This document shows, one piece after another, positions 23,042 through 34,371 of a DNA stretch of 64,000 bases. The DNA is from Vishniacozyma victoriae (lineage: Eukaryota > Basidiomycota > Tremellomycetes > Tremellales > Bulleribasidiaceae). The DNA is taken from contig JADPYG010000088.1 in NCBI GenBank assembly GCA_017654735.1, positions 2,728,001 to 2,792,000 on the forward strand. Reading direction: 5' to 3'. The notes beneath the pieces are model-generated. The model was not told the origin of the DNA. It ran no database searches and saw nothing but the letters and a program-made list of their open reading frames with translations. Both the position numbers and the translations under genes were made by a program. Position 1 is the first letter of the stretch; the number at the start of each line of letters is the position of its first letter.

Positions 23042-24298
23042 CTAGAATCCACCACTTCCGCTTAGACCTACTCCGCTCGTACCCCTTCCTGAATTACCAC
23101 GACCAAAGAGACTGATTCCATTCCTCCACCAGAACTTACCCGTACGTACTGCCTCCCTAGCGAAAATCTCTCCGAAACCAAGCATGACACCATTGATGAA
23201 CGGGAGGACAAGGTTGATACCGACAATAGCTAACACTTTCGAGACGGAGAGATTGTTTGGCGAGGTGAACATTGATAGTGTAAGCGAAGGGGGTTGAGAT
23301 GGTGGTCCGTTGTGATTTTGCTTTTCGGGAATTCGAGCTGGGACACCGGATTGAGATTGAGACTGAGATTGGGATTGCGACTTTGGCTTTTCCTGGGACT
23401 CGGGAGCAGCAGCCTCATCGGATGATCCGTATTGAGGAGGAGAGAGGTCCTCGGCGGATGAGGTGTTGCCGGATACTTCGGTCCATGCTTGCGAAGTGGC
23501 CGATTGAGATAGTGTCTGAGATGATTCGGGTTGAGGGACTATTGGGCCGAGCACTGGGGGCTCATCTGCGACCTCGATAACCGACTGCATGTTCAGTTTC
23601 TTGTACATGTGCAAGATGATGAACTCACGTCGTCTGCCTCTGACTGGTTCTTCTCGTGAACATTTCCAGCCTTGACATCTTGAGGCATGACTCCCCTAAC
23701 ATCCGCAACAGTATCCTTTGGCTTAGGTCCCTCATCTCCACTCTTGACAAACTCCCATGCCTCCTTGACCTTTTGCTTATCCTGAACATTCAAATCAGCC
23801 CTTCGTTTACCCAAACTAGCAGCTTTCTCCTCTGCCAATTCCTTCTTCAACTTCTCATCCCTCGCCTTCTGCCTCTTCTTTTCAGCTTCCTCCTTCTTTT
23901 TAGCATTCTTCTCCTCCTCAATCTTCTTGGCGATAGCGGCGTGCTCGGCTTCAATCTGTTTTCGAGTATCCTCGGCTTTCTTTCGAGCAAGCGAGGATTC
24001 CGCTTGCCAATCGTTTACATACTTGTCGTAGGTATCTTTCCATTCGTCCATTCCTGGCACAGGACCAGCATCTTCCTCGGTATCAGTAGATCCAGTAATC
24101 TGCTGAGCGGGAGTAGGAGCAGGAGGAGGTGGAGGAGGTACCATGCTAGGTGGGGCAAACGAGCTTGACAACGAGGACTAGTCGTTAGCATAGTTGTGAG
24201 AATCAAACGATATGACCTACCCCGAGAGAGTCCTCCATTCCTGAAGAAATACCTGCGTTCACCATTTCCTGTTCTGCGTCGTTTCTTGTATCTGACAT
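23042..24298 (-). CDS. Mim1-type mitochondrial outer-membrane import factor with long N-terminal extension
   Basis: Exons 24298-24221, 24177-23629 and 23584-23042, 389 residues. Near the C terminus, LAIVGINLVLPFINGVMLGFGEIFAREA matches the single membrane span and flanks of Mim1/Tom13, which inserts helical proteins into the mitochondrial outer membrane. Yeast Mim1 is only about 113 residues. Here about 270 residues precede the span: a Pro-rich patch, a long Lys/Glu/Ala coiled coil (about residues 75-160) and a Ser/Gln-rich linker with an SQ repeat. The coiled coil and membrane segment lie in exons joined by a normal 44-nt intron (GTGAGT, ATGCAG), so this looks like one gene. The assignment rests on the span motif only. 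Confidence 0.75.
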
Positions 24299-24574
24299 TG
24301 ACTATAAAAAGTGTTTGACCGGGGAGCGATCATGAGTTCGGAATCGTCACTAGGTGTCGTGCTCAAGGTACAGGCACGCCTATAGTGTAAACCTACAGGG
24401 AGTCGCGCCTATCCCCAACGCCCGGCTGTAACCGAATGACGTTCTAGGAATTCATCTGATTGCTGTGTCGTATGATTAAACCCATCTTTGTCAATTGTGA
24501 ATTACAGGCAATGATAACTGTACTATAACCACATTAGAAGAAAAGAAATTAAGCAGAAACAAATTCAAAATACG

Positions 24575-26833
24575 ATGAATCGCTGCCCTGTTTGTCAGGA
24601 GGAACAGCATGCCGACCAGAACGCATTCCAACACCATGTAAATGCCCATTTCGCCGAGGGGGCAGCGGGACCAAGTCGGCCAAGCGCACAACAAGTACCT
24701 CGGCAGAGGTACGAGACAGAGAGGTGAGCTCTTCTGAGCACTCTGCATGTCGCCGCCGGGACTGACCTCATAGTCCACCTGGGCCTACAACGCCCGGAGA
24801 AGATGCATCCTGTCCAGTCTGCAATTTTCCACTCTCATTCGCGACCCCTGTCGAGCGAAATAACCATGTCAATAGCTGTATTGGTAAGTTACCCTATGGT
24901 CTCCTTGGCGATGGACTGATGGCAGATTCCCAAAGCAGAGCTAGACCAGCGCAGCAGGGGCATCATTCCCCTCACCGCTCTCGCCCAGAGGATTTGCAAA
25001 TCGCATTCGATGAGAATACCTTGCGGACAAATGGACAGAATGCAGAGGATGACTGGGTGGAGGCAGGATGGGAGGGGCCTGCAAAACCGGGTGTATGGTC
25101 AGAATGGGTTAGTCGAAAAGTTGATAAAGGAGACAAGTGGTATGCCCCTCTGCTTATGTCAACTCCCAAAGGCTGACGTCAAGGTGGGATCCAATACATG
25201 GTCCAAGATATATGGATGAGATACCATCCAATTTCACACCAGGAGTCATGCCTGTCTTGAACCAGATTCTCGCGAGATCAATATCGAAAGGTATTACCCG
25301 AAGTGCGGTTTTATCGAAAGATGCAGTCCACATCAAATCCGTCTTTGCCTTTGATATCGGCAAGTCCTTTCCTCTGAAGAATCGGAGTGACGAGCTGACA
25401 AGTAGGATGGGGGTGCGGGTACAGAAACGCTCTAATGGCAATAACGGCCTTGCTCCAATTCAAACCCGCTTACCGCCAACCATTCTCGGAGAATGACAAT
25501 GGCTCAAATCCGGGTGTGAGGCGTATACAAGGCTGGATCGAGGAGGCGTGGATGAATGGCTTCGATCCGCACGGGAAGAAATATTTCAAGGGGACGTTAC
25601 TGGGGAGGAGAAAGTGGATTGGGACTTCTGGTACGTCGACTCTCCTACACATGTGTGTCCCGGCCAATAGTTGACGTATAGATCTGTATGCGATGTTCAC
25701 ATACAAAGGCATTCCTTGTATACTATGTGAGTCAGGAGCTGAGCTTTCAAAAGGTAAGCTAAACATTAGACGACTTTGTCAACGACAAGCAGAACCCCAA
25801 GAAGAATGCCCATGTCGCCCTCCTCCGATGGGCAAAGGAGTACTTTGTGAGCATTTGTCTCCTGAGTCGACCTTGCACTAATGACTAGGACTCAGACCGA
25901 CCTCGAGTCCGAGATGGTGATTCTGTTAACAACCATTTGATGCGAGCTAGCGAGAGCGGGTCTGGACGTGGAGAAGCAATTCGCTCGTCTCGGAAACTGC
26001 CTCTTGTCCTTCAAGTACGTCTTTCATGTGTCTGCTTAGACCGTTACTATGCTGACCAGGCTAGCATAGTGGACACTCGAGGCTGATTGTTGGCTACGAA
26101 GAGACTGTTCGTGGCGAGATTAACCTCCTTGTCCTCGATCCGGGAAGGTGAGTTTTCATACTGTGTGAGATGCCAGCGCTGACAAGATAGAACCATGCAC
26201 AGAGATATCCGAGCGGAAGGTGTTGCATCACTCACTCCCCGAAACCGACGAACACACAGCTCCCAATCATCTCTCTCACGCAGTACAACACGTAAACCAT
26301 CTCACGAATCCATGAGTTTCTCCCGACCTTACACCAACGGTGAATCCGAAATCACCCAATCATACGATCCACCCCGCCTCGCATCTACATTTTCGGTCAG
26401 CCGTAAAGCCTCTTTTGCGGATGGTCTGAGGGCGAAACCACATTCACTCTCTGCGGAACGTGTACCGAGGTTGGAAGGTGGAGCCCAGGAGCAGAAGGCC
26501 CAGGAAACTGAGAACCAGGACATGGAAGAAGTATTAGAGGAAGATGAAGAGGTTGATGAACAAGGATGGGTCAGGAAGAAGGTTAGAAAAGTCACCCGTC
26601 CACGATCATTGTTTGATGGTGAGAAATGGAAAGTACCTGAATCTCTCAATATCTTCCGAGCCACCGCATCACAATTGAGGTGAGCACTACTCATAACTCG
26701 CGGGATTAGGGCACTGCTAATAAACAGTGTACATAAAGAGTATCAGATTCTAGAATTCACGGGAGGAGCACCATTAACGACCGCCGAGAGAGAGTCTAGG
26801 AAAAGAGTATCAAGTCATTCCCTCACTGTGTAG
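24575..26833 (+). CDS. ZUP1-type zinc-finger deubiquitinase (peptidase family C78)
   Basis: Eleven exons: 24575-24723, 24774-24883, 24926-25139, 25184-25359, 25406-25630, 25682-25726, 25770-25846, 25889-26014, 26065-26147, 26191-26679 and 26728-26833, 599 residues. Two N-terminal zinc-finger-like CPVC units (residues about 4-25 and 55-80) precede the C78 protease fold. The catalytic Cys is C220 in WGCGYRN; His378 (SGHSRLIVG) and Asp399 (LVLDPG) complete the expected triad. ZUP1/ZUFSP proteins cleave K63-linked ubiquitin chains, and relatives act on UFM1. The Ser/Glu-rich insert at residues about 405-560 is disordered, and the domain closes with VHKEYQILEF. Intron 4 (25360-25405) has a GCAAGT donor and lies directly before the catalytic motif. 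Confidence 0.9.
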
Positions 26834-27284
26834 CTTATTAAAATGTTGTAGCCATATACTATGTATCAATAGACGTACGTGGCTTGCTTTCCAGCATGGT
26901 GAATGACCGGGACCGGAAACGGGATATGAGTAGCCGTAAAATCAATATAATGTATGACGACGTTGTCGCCACCCAACCTTAATCGACGCGTCTGTTGATA
27001 AGAGATAGGTTAGATAACGACAAGGGTGTTGATCACTATCACTTTGTATACACACTACGCGATACACACGCGACTACGACTACTCTAATCAAGAAGCGAA
27101 AGAAGCAAGGATCTGAACTTCGATTCGAACCTAAATACTTCAACGCTCATCTATCCCATTCACTCGGCGCCTTCTTTCGTCCTCATCATCGCCTCGCACG
27201 TTCCGGTACTCGTACACGTACACGTTACCTTTGTCGTTTCTCACCTCATACCCTTTCTCGATACCATTTCCACAACCTACAATA
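26834..27284. other. Intergenic region upstream of small acidic-protein gene
   Basis: About 450 bp between two rightward genes. The distal part (about 27,160-27,284) is pyrimidine-rich, as in many fungal core promoters and leaders. No gene seen. Confidence 0.45.
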
Positions 27285-27999
27285 ATGCCAATCCCATCTC
27301 GAGCGATCCCTACCCCCACCCCACGACGTGCTCAGACACACGCCACTCGACCTGGTTCCTCTATCCCAAGACGCGGTTTACATTTCATGGACAACACCGA
27401 CATCTACGATTTACCTCTCCCTTCCTCTGTTCCCGTGAAAGGACTAAGTGGGGTAAGGATGGTTAAAGAGAAACCTCAGGAAAGAGTTGTGGAGGGTAGA
27501 AAGAATGAAGTTGGGATTGGAGAGTTGGTGATGGATGGTCTTGGGCGGAGGGAGAAGAGGGGTGAGTTATTCTACTTCATGACATCTATGACACAAGCTG
27601 ATTTCAGCTACTACAGCTACGTCCTTGGGGTTCGACTTTATTCCCAATCCATCTATCATGGCTTTACCCGAATACCCAACCTCAGCAATCAACGTCAAAC
27701 CTAAACTATCCCCTTCGAATGCAACTCCCCTCGCAGCTACACCTAATACTCCTGCTCTCATCCCCACTCAACCAGAAGAAGAGGAGGATGACGATTGGGA
27801 TCACATCACGGAGTTTCAGGAGAACAAACGCGCTGCAGTCGAGGGGAACGAAGATGATGGGGATATCATCATTCTTGGTGAGATCGAGTTGGAGGAGGCG
27901 GTCATTGTCAAGGATAAGAGTAATGTTAATGGTAAAGGCGGGAAGATAAAGAAGGAAAAGACGTATGCGGGTGCTGTTGGGACTGTACAGTCGGCGTGA
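27285..27999 (+). CDS. Unrecognised small protein with an acidic WDHI motif
   Basis: Exons 27285-27561 and 27608-27999, 222 residues. The 46-nt intron (GTGAGT, GCTGATTTCAG) restores the frame. The N terminus is Pro/Arg/Thr-rich (MPIPSRAIPTPTPRR). The middle contains MDNTDIYDLPLPSSVPVKG and FDFIPNPSIMALPEYP. A run of acidic residues then leads directly into D-W-D-H-I, which matches the shape of an Atg8-interacting motif (acidic-W-x-x-I). The C terminus is Lys-rich and ends YAGAVGTVQSA. No folded domain was recognised, so the function is unknown. Confidence 0.65.
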
Positions 28000-28180
28000 C
28001 TTTTTGTATTGTAGTGAAACCTAGGTCGTTGTCAATCCTCAATTGCCAAGTCAAGTTGTAGTCATATGTAGCATTATGAATTCGGTTTCCGCAGACAATC
28101 TTCAAGATGATACTTATACATCACATGTACAAGATATACAACACTCACGATACCCAAATTTGATCATCCCATTCACCTAC

Positions 28181-30427
28181 TCAGCTTCGATGGGAGTGCT
28201 GGAGCTGAACATTCTTTAAATGCTTGATATGAACTTCAGCGTCCTTCATCATCTCTACTGCCATGTCGTAAACACCACTTCCTCTAGAATTGTACATTAT
28301 CGCATTCCTATTCATCAGCATCGCCCACGATAGGAAAGAAAAAGGGGCATACGCGAAAATTAGCATGACATCCCTCTCGAATTCATCGATCGTCGTAATC
28401 TGCCCTTCCCTGATCCTGGACCGGACAGTCTTGATAGACATAGGTCTCTTGATGATATCTTCATACCCCGGCGCGTCATTCTGGATGTCAACAGATACCT
28501 AAGCAGAGTCAAGGCGACATACAGGTTTGACCGGGTTCGCAAACATGCTACCATGTTTATGACTGGAAATCTGGTCTAGGAGGTTATTGAGCATCGTTTT
28601 GGTAGCTTTGAATTCCCTGGGGCTCGATGCTCGAGGTCTTTTGATTGTCTTTCCCTTTGGCTCATCTTTGATCTCGGGCTTCTCATCTTCTTCCATTGGA
28701 GCAACTATGCCGTTAGCAGAGAGCATGTATGAAGTAAACTGTAACTCACCACCTCGAGCAGAGGACCTCCTTGTACTCTTCTTCTCCACCTCCTTCGCCT
28801 TCTCTGGTACCGGCGTTTCAACATCCTTTCCACGACGAGATGTTCGCGGAGGAGGTTTTTCTCCTTCGTCCTCCTCCTCTTCGTCTTGTTCGTCCTCTTC
28901 TTTCTCCACCGGAGCAGCAATACTCTTTGTTCGGCGCGAAGTACGAGTTGTGGGTCTTTCCTCTTCTTCCTCCTCATCCTTTTCTGCCTCCACTTTAGCC
29001 TCCTTCCCTGTTTCTTCATCAGCCTCGGGTTCCTCCTCATCTGCTTCTCCAGCTTTCGGCGTCATTTCGTCGTCCTCTCTCGCACTCTCTTCAGCAGCAC
29101 TCTGTTCCCTTGCCAATTTCGATACGACCTCATCCCTCATTCCTCGACCTTTACGTCCTCGGCGAGGTCGACCTTCCACAGCAGGAGTGGCAGAATTGGA
29201 TCGAGCCGATGAGGCCGATAAAGCGCGTTTAGGATTGATAGGTGATGAATGCCTAGTGGAAGTTTCGGGTGAAGTGGCTTTTCGAGTAGAAGGGCGTCGA
29301 ACAACAGATTCTCGTTTAGTCGTGCGTCTACCTCGTTTGGGAGGTTCATCCTCTACAGGAGCAGGTGTTTCCGGTACAAGTTCAACCGGATCAGCTTCCT
29401 CTTCCTCCTTTTCAATTTCGGGTTCCTCTGTAGGTATTTCCTCCTCGACGGCGGGAGTAGCAGTATTTCGCCTTTTCGTAGATCGCTTCGATACAGGTGC
29501 GCCGCGAGGTTGAGCCGATGCTTTGCGTTTGAAGGCACCTCTACCGCCTTTCGATTTGACAGGTGAGCCCGGTGCTGAAGATAAGTCGGAAGCGGGCGAT
29601 ACTGCTGATTCGTCCTTGTCTGCGGGAGAAGACACTTCGGCTGCTTGAGGTGCGGGTGTAGTGGGTTTCGCAGGTGACGCTGACGGCTCTTTCATAGTGA
29701 CGTCTTCCACTTCTTTATCTTCCTCCTTTGCTGGCGCTTGGGTCTCCTCAACTACTTCCGGTACTTTGGCTTCGTCCACCACAGCTGTGACGTCCTCCCC
29801 TGCTGGCACTTCCTCCACCTCTGCCTCAGCCGGGGGATTGACAGCCTTCAGCTCCTCATCCGTCGGCGGCCCAGCTTCTACAGCCTCCTTGATAGCTTCC
29901 TCATCCGGTACCCAACTATCCAACAATTTCTTCCCATATTTCCTAGCCAATACTCCCCTAATCTCATCCTTGAGTACCTTATCCATACTCCCCGATTTGA
30001 TCGCTGTAATTTCCGTCATGAGTTTACTGAAATTCTGTTCGTATTCCTCTATCGAGTTCTTCAGTTCCTGTAATCGAGCAAGGTAAAATGTTTGTGCGAG
30101 TCGTAAATGGACTTTCGCTCTTTCTCTAGCTCCATCCTGAGCGGGGCTATTGTATCAGTTCCGTTCACATGTGATGCATCCTTTCATGATTCATATCAAG
30201 GGAGAGAGAACGTACACATTCTGCCCTATTTCAGTCATCAACCCCACATAATATGCTTCAACAGTAGTTGCGTCGAACCATTCCTTCGGCCGTCCTTCAA
30301 TGACTGGGTGATTTTCGAGTAAAGCGCTTATCCTCTCCCAATTGACCGCACCGAGTTTATAGACCGCTTGAGAGATTAGGAGCTTCTCCTGCGTGTTAAG
30401 GCGGGAAGATAGTGCTGCTTCTTCCAT
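28181..30427 (-). CDS. BRD8-like bromodomain protein, probable NuA4 subunit
   Basis: Exons 30427-30216, 30146-28750, 28704-28523, 28480-28353 and 28307-28181, 681 residues. The N terminus (LLISQAVYKLGAVNWERISALL...PKEWF) is the SANT-like domain of BRD8/Bdc1 proteins, followed by a coiled coil (LRLAQTFYLARLQELKNSI). The centre is a long, Glu/Pro/Lys-rich disordered region with AT-hook-like RGRR/KRGRR motifs. The C terminus is a bromodomain: FANPVKPNDAPGYEDIIKRPM, then EFERDVMLIFANAIMYN, with N646 as the acetyl-lysine-binding Asn. Members sit in the NuA4/TIP60 histone acetyltransferase complex. The 45-nt intron at 28705-28749 is in frame and stop-free, so retention would add 15 residues. Confidence 0.88.
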
Positions 30428-30588
30428 GATTAAGTCTGTATGGGTGTCACGAGTAGTCGGTCGTTGATTAGACCGGACAAGTAAACACCAACTTAGGCAC
30501 ACGTTAAATGAGAGGAATGTATAAAGAGGCTCAAGTGGAGGTGATCACCTTAAGACAGTCATCGTCAGCTTCCCTTCCCCCTCACCAT

Positions 30589-30622
30589 CAATCATTAATC
30601 ATTAATCATTAATCATTAATCA
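30589..30622. repeat. TCATTAA heptamer tandem repeat
   Basis: Four to five perfect tandem copies of a 7-bp AT-rich unit end two to three bases before the CSN7 start codon, so the array lies in the 5' leader or core promoter of that gene. Confidence 0.9.
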
Positions 30623-30624
30623 CA

Positions 30625-31721
30625 ATGGCAGATCAAGCAGCCAAGCTAGAGCAGTACATAGCTCTAGCGAAATCAGCAAGAGGTGAATCAGCCGCTAAAT
30701 TAATAGTCAACGCAACATCAGCTGTAAGCTATCTCCTCTCGTGAGTGGACTCAGACACTGATGATCAGCCTGGTGTATATGTATTCGGGGAATTGCTCGA
30801 TCAACCTTCTATTCAAGATGTAAGCTATACTTGAACATCAGAAGCTGACGACCAGCTAGCAAACACATCACATGCTGATCATCTTGCTTTATTGCAATTA
30901 TTCGCTTACGGTACTTTGGCGGATCATAAATGTGAGCTTTCTTGCACGGGCCTTTCGGATCAAGCTAATGTACAGCCAACTCAAGTGGGATACCAGCATT
31001 AAACGACGCTCAACTACTCAAGCTCAAGCATCTGACATTGGTCTCACTGGCGCTAGGGAATCGAGTAAGTCCAGCCGCTTGAGTCATATTGTCCAGCTGA
31101 CATCCAGTCGATACCCTATCAAACAATATCTGAAGCCCTCCAAATAAATTCTATTCGAGAATTAGAGGATCTGATAATCGATGTCATGTACGCCGGTCTG
31201 CTTGGTGGGAAAATGCACCACGACGAAAAGATCCTCCATATCGATTGGGTTTCTGGCCGTGATGTCAATCCGGAATCACTACAGGAGATTGGAAATGCTC
31301 TCGATAGGTGGTCAGCTCCTCGGCCCTTGATTGTCGACTAAGCTGATCGATAGGTGCCAAACCTCCCGTACCCTCTTGACAGCACTCGATGATCAAATAA
31401 CCTACCTCCGCCAACAAAACACAGACGATTCATCAAATCGCGACAATTATACAGAAGCACGTAATGCCGCTTTCATCAAAGCTACAAAGAGTGATCCTAA
31501 AAAGGACCGCAAGAATGAATTGGGATATCCAGATGCTCCGCCAGGATATGATGGACAGGGTCTAGGGTATGTTGATACTGGTCGATTGTAGGTACGTTAT
31601 CTCGTGTAGCTTACGTATACTGACTATTCGTAGGGGAGCGCATGGTGAGGGACAAGTTGCTGGGGTGGGTGAGCGAGTCAGCAAGAGGCACAAGAGTGAT
31701 GAGATGGACGTGGGTAGTTGA
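30625..31721 (+). CDS. COP9 signalosome subunit 7 (PCI domain)
   Basis: Exons 30625-30723, 30769-30819, 30856-30931, 30976-31064, 31108-31307, 31354-31587 and 31634-31721, 278 residues. The helical N-terminal repeats and the PCI winged helix are clear: QLLKLKHLTLVSLA, IPYQTISEALQINSIRELEDLIIDVMYAGLLGGKM, and the ILHIDWVSGRDV strand. The signalosome removes Nedd8 from cullins, and Csn7 helps scaffold it. A C-terminal helix with basic tail (RVSKRHKSDEMD) follows. The last intron has two overlapping donors: GTAGGT at 31588 gives the 278-residue form; GTACGT four bases on leaves an in-frame TAG and a shorter protein. Confidence 0.88.
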
Positions 31722-31977
31722 GGATATTGCTGTGATACCAGAGTTGGTCACTGTGAAATCGAGGGGATAATCGGCATCTGTAGTTGTATATATTAAAAGC
31801 TCCAAGAACCAGCAGCATGGCATTGTATATAGTAAACATGCAAAGTAGAATATCATTATGGAAGCCTGAATCACTATTTGAAACAGCACCGCCACGCCAC
31901 GACGAAAGACGCGTCTCTCTACCGACTCTTCATCCTCCGTCTTCTCTATCTCACCTTAATACAACACAACTTGAGCA

Positions 31978-32516
31978 ATGTCGACCGCACGTTACGAGCG
32001 TATCCCCACAGACCCCAATACAGACGACCACGATGAAGACGTAGATACCGACCGTCCATTACGAGCCTCTGTACAAGCTGAATTCAATCGACAACCACCA
32101 GCATGGTGGAAAAGGGGATTACTACTTCTCGCCCTCATCGCCCTAGGATGGCTAGCAATGAAATTATCAACTGGGAATCCAAAACCACAAGTTATATATG
32201 CTACTCGGTTAGTTCCCCCTACTTCACATCATCAGTGCTGATAGGTAGATATTCTGAGGAATTCAAATACCGTCCAGCAGCATCACCAGTCATTACAGAA
32301 ACTCTTAAAGATGGTAGATTGAGGATTCGGGGAGCATCTGTAGGAGCTTTAGGGGTAAGGGAAGAGGACATCCCAGAGACGCCAGGGGAGAAGAAGGCGA
32401 AAGAGGAGAAAAGGAGGAAAGAAGCTAGGGAGGCTGCTAAAGCTAAATTGGGATTGAAACCTAGGAGAGCTGGCAAGGGCAAGAACAGCAAGAAAAATGT
32501 CAAGAGCGAGTACTGA
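31978..32516 (+). CDS. Small one-span membrane protein, unrecognised
   Basis: Exons 31978-32207 and 32249-32516, 165 residues, joined by a 41-nt intron (GTTAGT, GCTGATAGGTAG). An acidic N terminus (residues 1-40) precedes one membrane helix (WWKRGLLLLALIALGWLAMKL, residues about 43-63). The region after it has a conserved-looking YSEEFKYRPAASPVITETLKDGRLRIRGA, and the tail is a Lys/Glu/Arg-rich helix. The TM plus a charged C-terminal tail suggests an ER or other endomembrane protein, but no family is recognised. Its 3' end lies only 86 bp from that of the convergent aminotransferase gene. Confidence 0.65.
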
Positions 32517-32602
32517 GGATATGTATGCGACGAGATTGTGCATGATACAATATGAAACGTAACGTCTTTTCATGTCTAAGCCTAAGAGGCTGGGATGGGG
32601 CT

Positions 32603-34240
32603 TCACTGTAATGCTGGCCACGGGGGAAGGTGGAAAGCTGATTCTAGTCTACGAAGTGCGAGCTAAATGTCAACTACATCGCGGACTGGTGCGACTCACC
32701 TTGAGCGTGTGCTCATCCTTTGCGAATATGAAGCGAAAGCGATACGGAATAGGATCTTCATCCAGAGACATTGGATTCTGACATCAGGCAATCGCTAAAA
32801 CCCATGGTGGTCTCCACTCACAATATGGACTCCACTACTGATCATGCGTCCCATGAGCGCTACCTCTCCGTCTGTCGTTGATGCATCGTCTGCCAGTCCT
32901 AGTCCTGTGACAAGCCGGCCAAAGTCTATGGTGAAATAACAACCCGCATTCGCCTCTATTATCCTGATAATCAGCTGGAACTTACTCATGACTTACCGGA
33001 ACTCATGGAACTCTGCCCAATCCGCACATAGATCCATTGCCTCCCCCAATAACCTCGCATTCTTCGCTAGTAGCTCATTGACAAGTGCCTCGTTCCGAAG
33101 AATGTAAGAAATAGCAGCGTCCGAGTAACCCGAGATTGGCGTTGCGCCGAGGTTATATTCCACACATCTTCTCACACCCTCATTTTCAGTTACCAGTATC
33201 GCGGCTTTAAGACCTGAGAGGCCTAAGTCTTTGGTTACTGATGCCAGGACGTGGATTTGGTTTATGATATGCGAGTCCGGTGACCATTCGGGAAGGGAGA
33301 GGACGGATATGAATCGTCTTGGATCAGGATTACGGCGGGTTGGGAATACAGATTGAGCAAATAGCTCGTCTGAGATCAGGTGTAAATCGAACTACATGTC
33401 AGCTTCTTTTTCGTAAATCAGGACGAACCTCTCTTGCGATATCAAGGTATCCTCGTATCGTTTCCAGTGGATAGCACTGCGGAATGGGATTATGTGGATT
33501 ACACAGTAGTAATGCTTTTATCGAGACACCTTCCTCCTTACTCTTCACGATCTGAGCTCGAATATAAGGCAAGACGTCGACTGACAAGGAATCGACATCT
33601 GCTGGGATGTGAGCGAGAACCGAAACGGCTCTAGCTGGAAAGATAATATCTCTTGGGTAATCGTCTCCTTGTCAGCTATGCCGGTGGTGGTACTCACGGT
33701 AGTAAGGCTATAGTCGTCAGCCACTGCATGATATTGCTGAACAGAATTCTCACGGTAGTCATCAAAACCCCCTCGGTCTCTTCACAGATAGCCCATATTA
33801 GCTGAGCCAGTAACGCCCCTACTCCAGGTCCAGTCACTGAGTTCTTTCTAGTCACTTCTCTGATTGGGTCCGAGCGATTCACATAACGAGGTAGTAAATC
33901 CGCCAGTTGGGTGACACCGGATCGTAAGAGTGTAGTCCTGTACTTGAGGTGTTGTTCTTCCAATTCGGCTTTTTGCAGAATCTCTTCATCAGCCTTTGAT
34001 CATTCGAGAATGAAGTGAGCTAACAGGAATGATCTCGTCCGTGAGGAGGGTATTTTCCGCGGTCGAGATATTGATCACCCCCTCGGGATGGAGGGTGGGG
34101 TGGTACCATGCTCCGGTCGGTACTGGGCTATTCGTCAGTCCCATATTGATAATCACGATGTATGTTTCCACTGACTATTTGGAGGGAGCTGCCAACTCTT
34201 CCAGACGGCCCCTTGTTCGGTCGGGAAGGGTGGGCGCCAT
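32603..34240 (-). CDS. ACC-synthase-like PLP aminotransferase (fold type I)
   Basis: Nine exons: 34240-34176, 34127-34025, 33981-33754, 33707-33698, 33664-33429, 33391-32997, 32963-32822, 32777-32700 and 32662-32603, 438 residues. Signature segments are HPEGVINISTAENTLL, SVTGPGVGALLAQLIW, ALLLCNPHNPIPQCYP (the PLP-pyridine-binding Asn region), LHLISDELFAQS and SVTKDLGLSGLKAA, where the Lys of TKD is the expected Schiff-base residue. The C terminus LALRRLESAF is also typical. Such enzymes resemble plant 1-aminocyclopropane-1-carboxylate synthase, but in fungi they include general and secondary-metabolite aminotransferases, so the substrate is unknown. One exon is only 10 nt. Its downstream intron may end at either of two AGs three bases apart. 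Confidence 0.85.
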
Positions 34241-34371
34241 GGCTAGCTCAGAGCGAAAGATGGACGGTGATGCACACTAAGGGGGCGGTCAATTCGGACG
34301 TCGGAGAAGACCGATGGTGTTATCATTCGGGTTCAAGTGCTCGACGGTATTCACTGTTCAATTCATCCATT
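34241..34371. promoter_or_regulatory. Short shared 5' region of divergent aminotransferase and GFA genes
   Basis: Only 131 bp separate the two predicted start codons, so both promoters and leaders must overlap here. I see no TATA box that I would call with confidence. Confidence 0.5.

Noticed and set aside
28587..29513. 308-residue Ser/Gly/Val-rich forward frame inside the BRD8-like gene
   Set aside because: It is the complement of the Glu/Pro/Lys-rich disordered exon of the real leftward gene; Ser runs come from GAG/GAA codons.
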